Origin: Elusimicrobiota bacterium | GTDB taxonomy: Bacteria; Ratteibacteria; UBA8468; B48-G9; JAFGKM01 | Direction: 5' to 3' | Length of the DNA stretch: 7,068 bases | Assembly: GCA_012515635.1 (NCBI GenBank) | Contig: JAAYXZ010000124.1 | Coordinates: 1 to 7,068 of the forward strand | Shown here: piece after piece, positions 4,695 through 7,068 of the stretch | Layout: each line of letters starts with the position of its first letter | How positions within the stretch are numbered: position 1 is the stretch's first letter | Notes under the pieces: model-generated | What the model saw: only the letters and a program-made list of their open reading frames with translations | Told to the model about the DNA's origin: nothing | Databases searched by the model: none | Program-made: the position numbers and the translations under genes

Positions 4695-7068
4695 TTATAA
4701 AGCAATATCCTGCATTTCAAGGTAGTTGAACCCCTTTTTCATATCAACCTTAAGGGGAACATGGAGTTCCGCAATATTCTCCATTATCTCTTTGACATTC
4801 TTAGCCACTATCTCTTCTTCTTCGGGATATACCTCAAATAAAAGTTCATCATGTATCTGAAGCACCATCATACTTTTAAGATTCGCTGTCTGGAAAAAAT
4901 CATACACCCTGTTCATAGCAATTTTTATTAAATCAGCGGCAGAGCCCTGAATAGGCATATTTATTGCCGCCCTCTTAGCAAATTCCCGCTGTGTTTTGTT
5001 GGCGCTTCTTACCTCGGGGAAATATCTTCTCCTGTTCATCAAGGTTGTAACAAAACCATCCCTCTCCACTGCCTCCAAAATCTCTTTAAAATATTCGCTC
5101 ACTCCCCGAAATTTGGAAAAATACTCTTTTATAAAGTTATCCGCCTCAGAACCGGATATCCCCAACTCCTTAGAGAGCCCATACGGACTCATGCCATACA
5201 TTATTCCGAAGTTAATTGTCTTGGCCACCCTTCTTAAATCCTTTTCGTTATAACGTTCCGGGGAGAGCGAAAAAAGAGAATCCGCTGCAAAAAGTATGTT
5301 CGCTGTCTCTGTGTGAACATCCCTGTTATGTTTAAAAGCATCCACAAGATTAACATCTTCTGTGAAATGCGCAAGAACTCTAAGTTCTACCTGATTATAA
5401 TCAAAAGAATACAATATATTGCCGTTTTCACAGCAAAACGCCTTCCTGATATTGCTACCTTTCTCTGTTCTTATCGGAAGATTCTGGAGATTGGGGTTAT
5501 TACAACTCAACCGCCCCGTGGAAGTGGATACTTGACTAAAATTCGGATATATTCTTCCTGTGGCTTCATCTATAAAAGCGATTAGCCCTTTAATATATGT
5601 TGACTTCAATTTATAAAGTTCTCTATACTCAAGTATAAGTTCAGGCAACGGATGAAGAGAAGACAATTCCTTCAATACAGTTGTATCCGTAGATGGACCT
5701 GTCTTTCCCTTCTTCCTTACCGGCAGTTTGAACTTCTGAAAAAATATGGCGGCAAGTTGTTGAGAAGAGTTGATATTAAACACTTCTCCCGCTGTTTGGT
5801 ATATCTTGTCTTCCAAGCCACTGAGTTCCTTAATCAATTGCACTTCAAATTGTTCAAGGATACCCTTATCTGTTTTTATCCCGTTTGTCTCCATCCATGC
5901 AAGTGTCTCTACAAGCGGCATCTCTATCCGATAAAAAAGGTCTTCCATACCCATCTCCTTAAAGAGACCGTCATATTCGGATACAATACGCCTAACATCC
6001 TGTTCATTTAGCACCCTGTCTGTAAGGTGTTCTGCTATAGATATATCAAAGGCAGGGCTTTTAAACTGCACGCCTTGTCTCTTAACTTCCACCAATATAT
6101 CCTTGAGATTATAGCCGTATTTTTTTATCCCCTTATCCTCCAGAATATTCCTGTAAGACAAAGGATGCTCCATAACCTGCGCCACAGAAAGAGTTTCGCC
6201 TGTGGAGAGATAAAGAACATCTTTATCCAGTCCTGATGCATTAAAAGACGGAAACACCTTCTCTAACTGAACGGCTATTTTTTTAAACTCAAGTTCCTCA
6301 AAGATTTGGAGAAGTTCTTGTGAATCAGGAGGCGCAACCCTCAAGTCGTCCATCCTTATATCCATCTCTATGTCTTTTTTAAGAATAGCCAACTCCTTAC
6401 TCAAAAAAGCGTTTTCTCTGTTATCTATCAACAGTTTCCTTACTCTCTCCGGCTCCACTTCTTCAACACAGTTGTAAAGGTCTTCAATGGTCCCGTATCT
6501 CTGAAGCAGTTTTAAAGCCGTCTTCTCCCCTATGCCATACACTCCTGGAATATTATCAGAGGCATCCCCCGACAGCCCTATGATATCAGGAACAGACGAT
6601 GGCTCCATTCCATATTGTTTACGGAAATCATCAATGGTAACCTGCTTCTTCCCGTCGGGACGGACAATCACGGTCTGTTCATTCAATATCTGCATAATAT
6701 CCTTATCCCCCGTGATTATAAAAACTCTGTTATCTTCTCTTTTGAACCTCTCCGCAAGGGTTGCAATAAGGTCATCCGCCTCATACCCTTCTTTCTCCAT
6801 CTGTTTAATCCCTAATAGCCCTGTCATCTCTTTTATGACGCAAAGTTGTTCAACAAGTTCATCGGGCATCGGTCTCCTGTGCGCTTTATATTCTGCAAAG
6901 GATTTATGCCTTATTGTAGGCGCCTTCAAATCATAAAGAATACAGATATACTCGGGGTTTTTTTCTTTAATAAGTTTCAAGATAGCCATAAGAAAACCAT
7001 AGACCGCATTCGTAGGTCTTCCTGAGGATGTTCTCAAATCCCTTATGGCATAATATGAACGATAGATA
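4695..7068 (-). CDS. polA: DNA polymerase I, start cut by right edge
   Basis: 790 residues are visible, with the frame still open at the edge (the first are IYRSYYAIRD); only the initial segment with the first metal-binding Asp should be missing. Numbering is from the first visible residue. The 5'-3' exonuclease domain (1 to about 260) keeps its acidic ligands: Asp46, EADD (96-99), TGDKD (119-123), GLSGDASDN (Asp168, Asp171), and the helix-hairpin motif GVYGIGEKTALKLL (175-188). A short remnant of the 3'-5' exonuclease domain follows (about 270-375). The polymerase domain then has TGRLSCNNPNLQNLPIR, motif A SFDYNQVELR (Asp556), motif B with Arg612, Lys616, Phe620 and Tyr624, and motif C IHDELLFEV (His739, Asp740). 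The role is Okazaki primer removal and repair synthesis. Phe620 predicts normal discrimination against dideoxynucleotides. A TTG at 7037 is internal, since homologous sequence continues upstream of it. Together with the HAD-AIRS gene downstream it forms a leftward unit whose promoter lies outside the window. Confidence 0.97.
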   Translation of the reverse strand, partial: IYRSYYAIRDLRTSSGRPTNAVYGFLMAILKLIKEKNPEYICILYDLKAPTIRHKSFAEYKAHRRPMPDELVEQLCVIKEMTGLLGIKQMEKEGYEADDLIATLAERFKREDNRVFIITGDKDIMQILNEQTVIVRPDGKKQVTIDDFRKQYGMEPSSVPDIIGLSGDASDNIPGVYGIGEKTALKLLQRYGTIEDLYNCVEEVEPERVRKLLIDNRENAFLSKELAILKKDIEMDIRMDDLRVAPPDSQELLQIFEELEFKKIAVQLEKVFPSFNASGLDKDVLYLSTGETLSVAQVMEHPLSYRNILEDKGIKKYGYNLKDILVEVKRQGVQFKSPAFDISIAEHLTDRVLNEQDVRRIVSEYDGLFKEMGMEDLFYRIEMPLVETLAWMETNGIKTDKGILEQFEVQLIKELSGLEDKIYQTAGEVFNINSSQQLAAIFFQKFKLPVRKKGKTGPSTDTTVLKELSSLHPLPELILEYRELYKLKSTYIKGLIAFIDEATGRIYPNFSQVSTSTGRLSCNNPNLQNLPIRTEKGSNIRKAFCCENGNILYSFDYNQVELRVLAHFTEDVNLVDAFKHNRDVHTETANILFAADSLFSLSPERYNEKDLRRVAKTINFGIMYGMSPYGLSKELGISGSEADNFIKEYFSKFRGVSEYFKEILEAVERDGFVTTLMNRRRYFPEVRSANKTQREFAKRAAINMPIQGSAADLIKIAMNRVYDFFQTANLKSMMVLQIHDELLFEVYPEEEEIVAKNVKEIMENIAELHVPLKVDMKKGFNYLEMQDIAL

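Noticed and set aside
7035..7037. TTG as the start codon of polA
   Set aside because: The frame is open to the window edge, and the ten upstream codons (IYRSYYAIRD) match the expected N-terminus of Pol I, so the gene starts outside the window.
1..7068. Defence system, mobile element, CRISPR array or structured RNA
   Set aside because: Reading both strands gave only housekeeping-type genes with very short gaps; the one intergenic region over 100 bases is accounted for by two promoters and ribosome sites, and no direct or inverted repeats of useful length were seen by eye.

Overview
The window looks like an ordinary chromosomal segment from an uncultivated, moderately AT-rich, Gram-negative-type bacterium. 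Two envelope assembly proteins, a BamD-like outer-membrane assembly factor and an LptE-like LPS-assembly lipoprotein, imply an outer membrane with lipopolysaccharide. The Trp-rich start of the mature BamD-like protein (FWEWTPQTGKWLNPKYAV) resembles BamD-like proteins I associate with Candidatus Omnitrophota and nearby PVC-side lineages. That placement is from memory and is an inference. The sequence shows no transposase, integrase, CRISPR array, tRNA or rRNA.

Layout. Positions 1-1735 hold a tightly packed leftward operon transcribed bamD-like, then lptE, then holA. The first two genes overlap by about 32 bases, the next two by an ATGA start/stop overlap, and holA runs off the left edge. Positions 1736-1869 are a short divergent regulatory region with a recognisable promoter for each direction. 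Positions 1870-2943 hold a rightward PfkB-family sugar kinase that resembles 2-keto-3-deoxygluconate kinase. It converges, across a 25-base gap, on a second leftward unit: polA (4695 to the right edge, start codon outside the window), followed 28 bases later by an unusual 565-residue two-domain protein (2969-4666) that joins a HAD phosphatase to an AIR-synthase/HypE-like ATP-binding module.

How the genes fit together. The left operon combines outer-membrane biogenesis (BamD-like and LptE) with the DNA polymerase III clamp-loader delta subunit. The lptE-holA neighbourhood is also found in Escherichia coli, which supports both weak-similarity calls. The right unit couples DNA polymerase I, whose proofreading domain appears shortened and inactive, to the HAD-AIRS fusion, whose substrate cannot be read from the sequence. 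The kinase stands alone with its own promoter and has no visible pathway partners here. The most notable item is the HAD-AIRS fusion. I see no multi-gene defence or mobile system.
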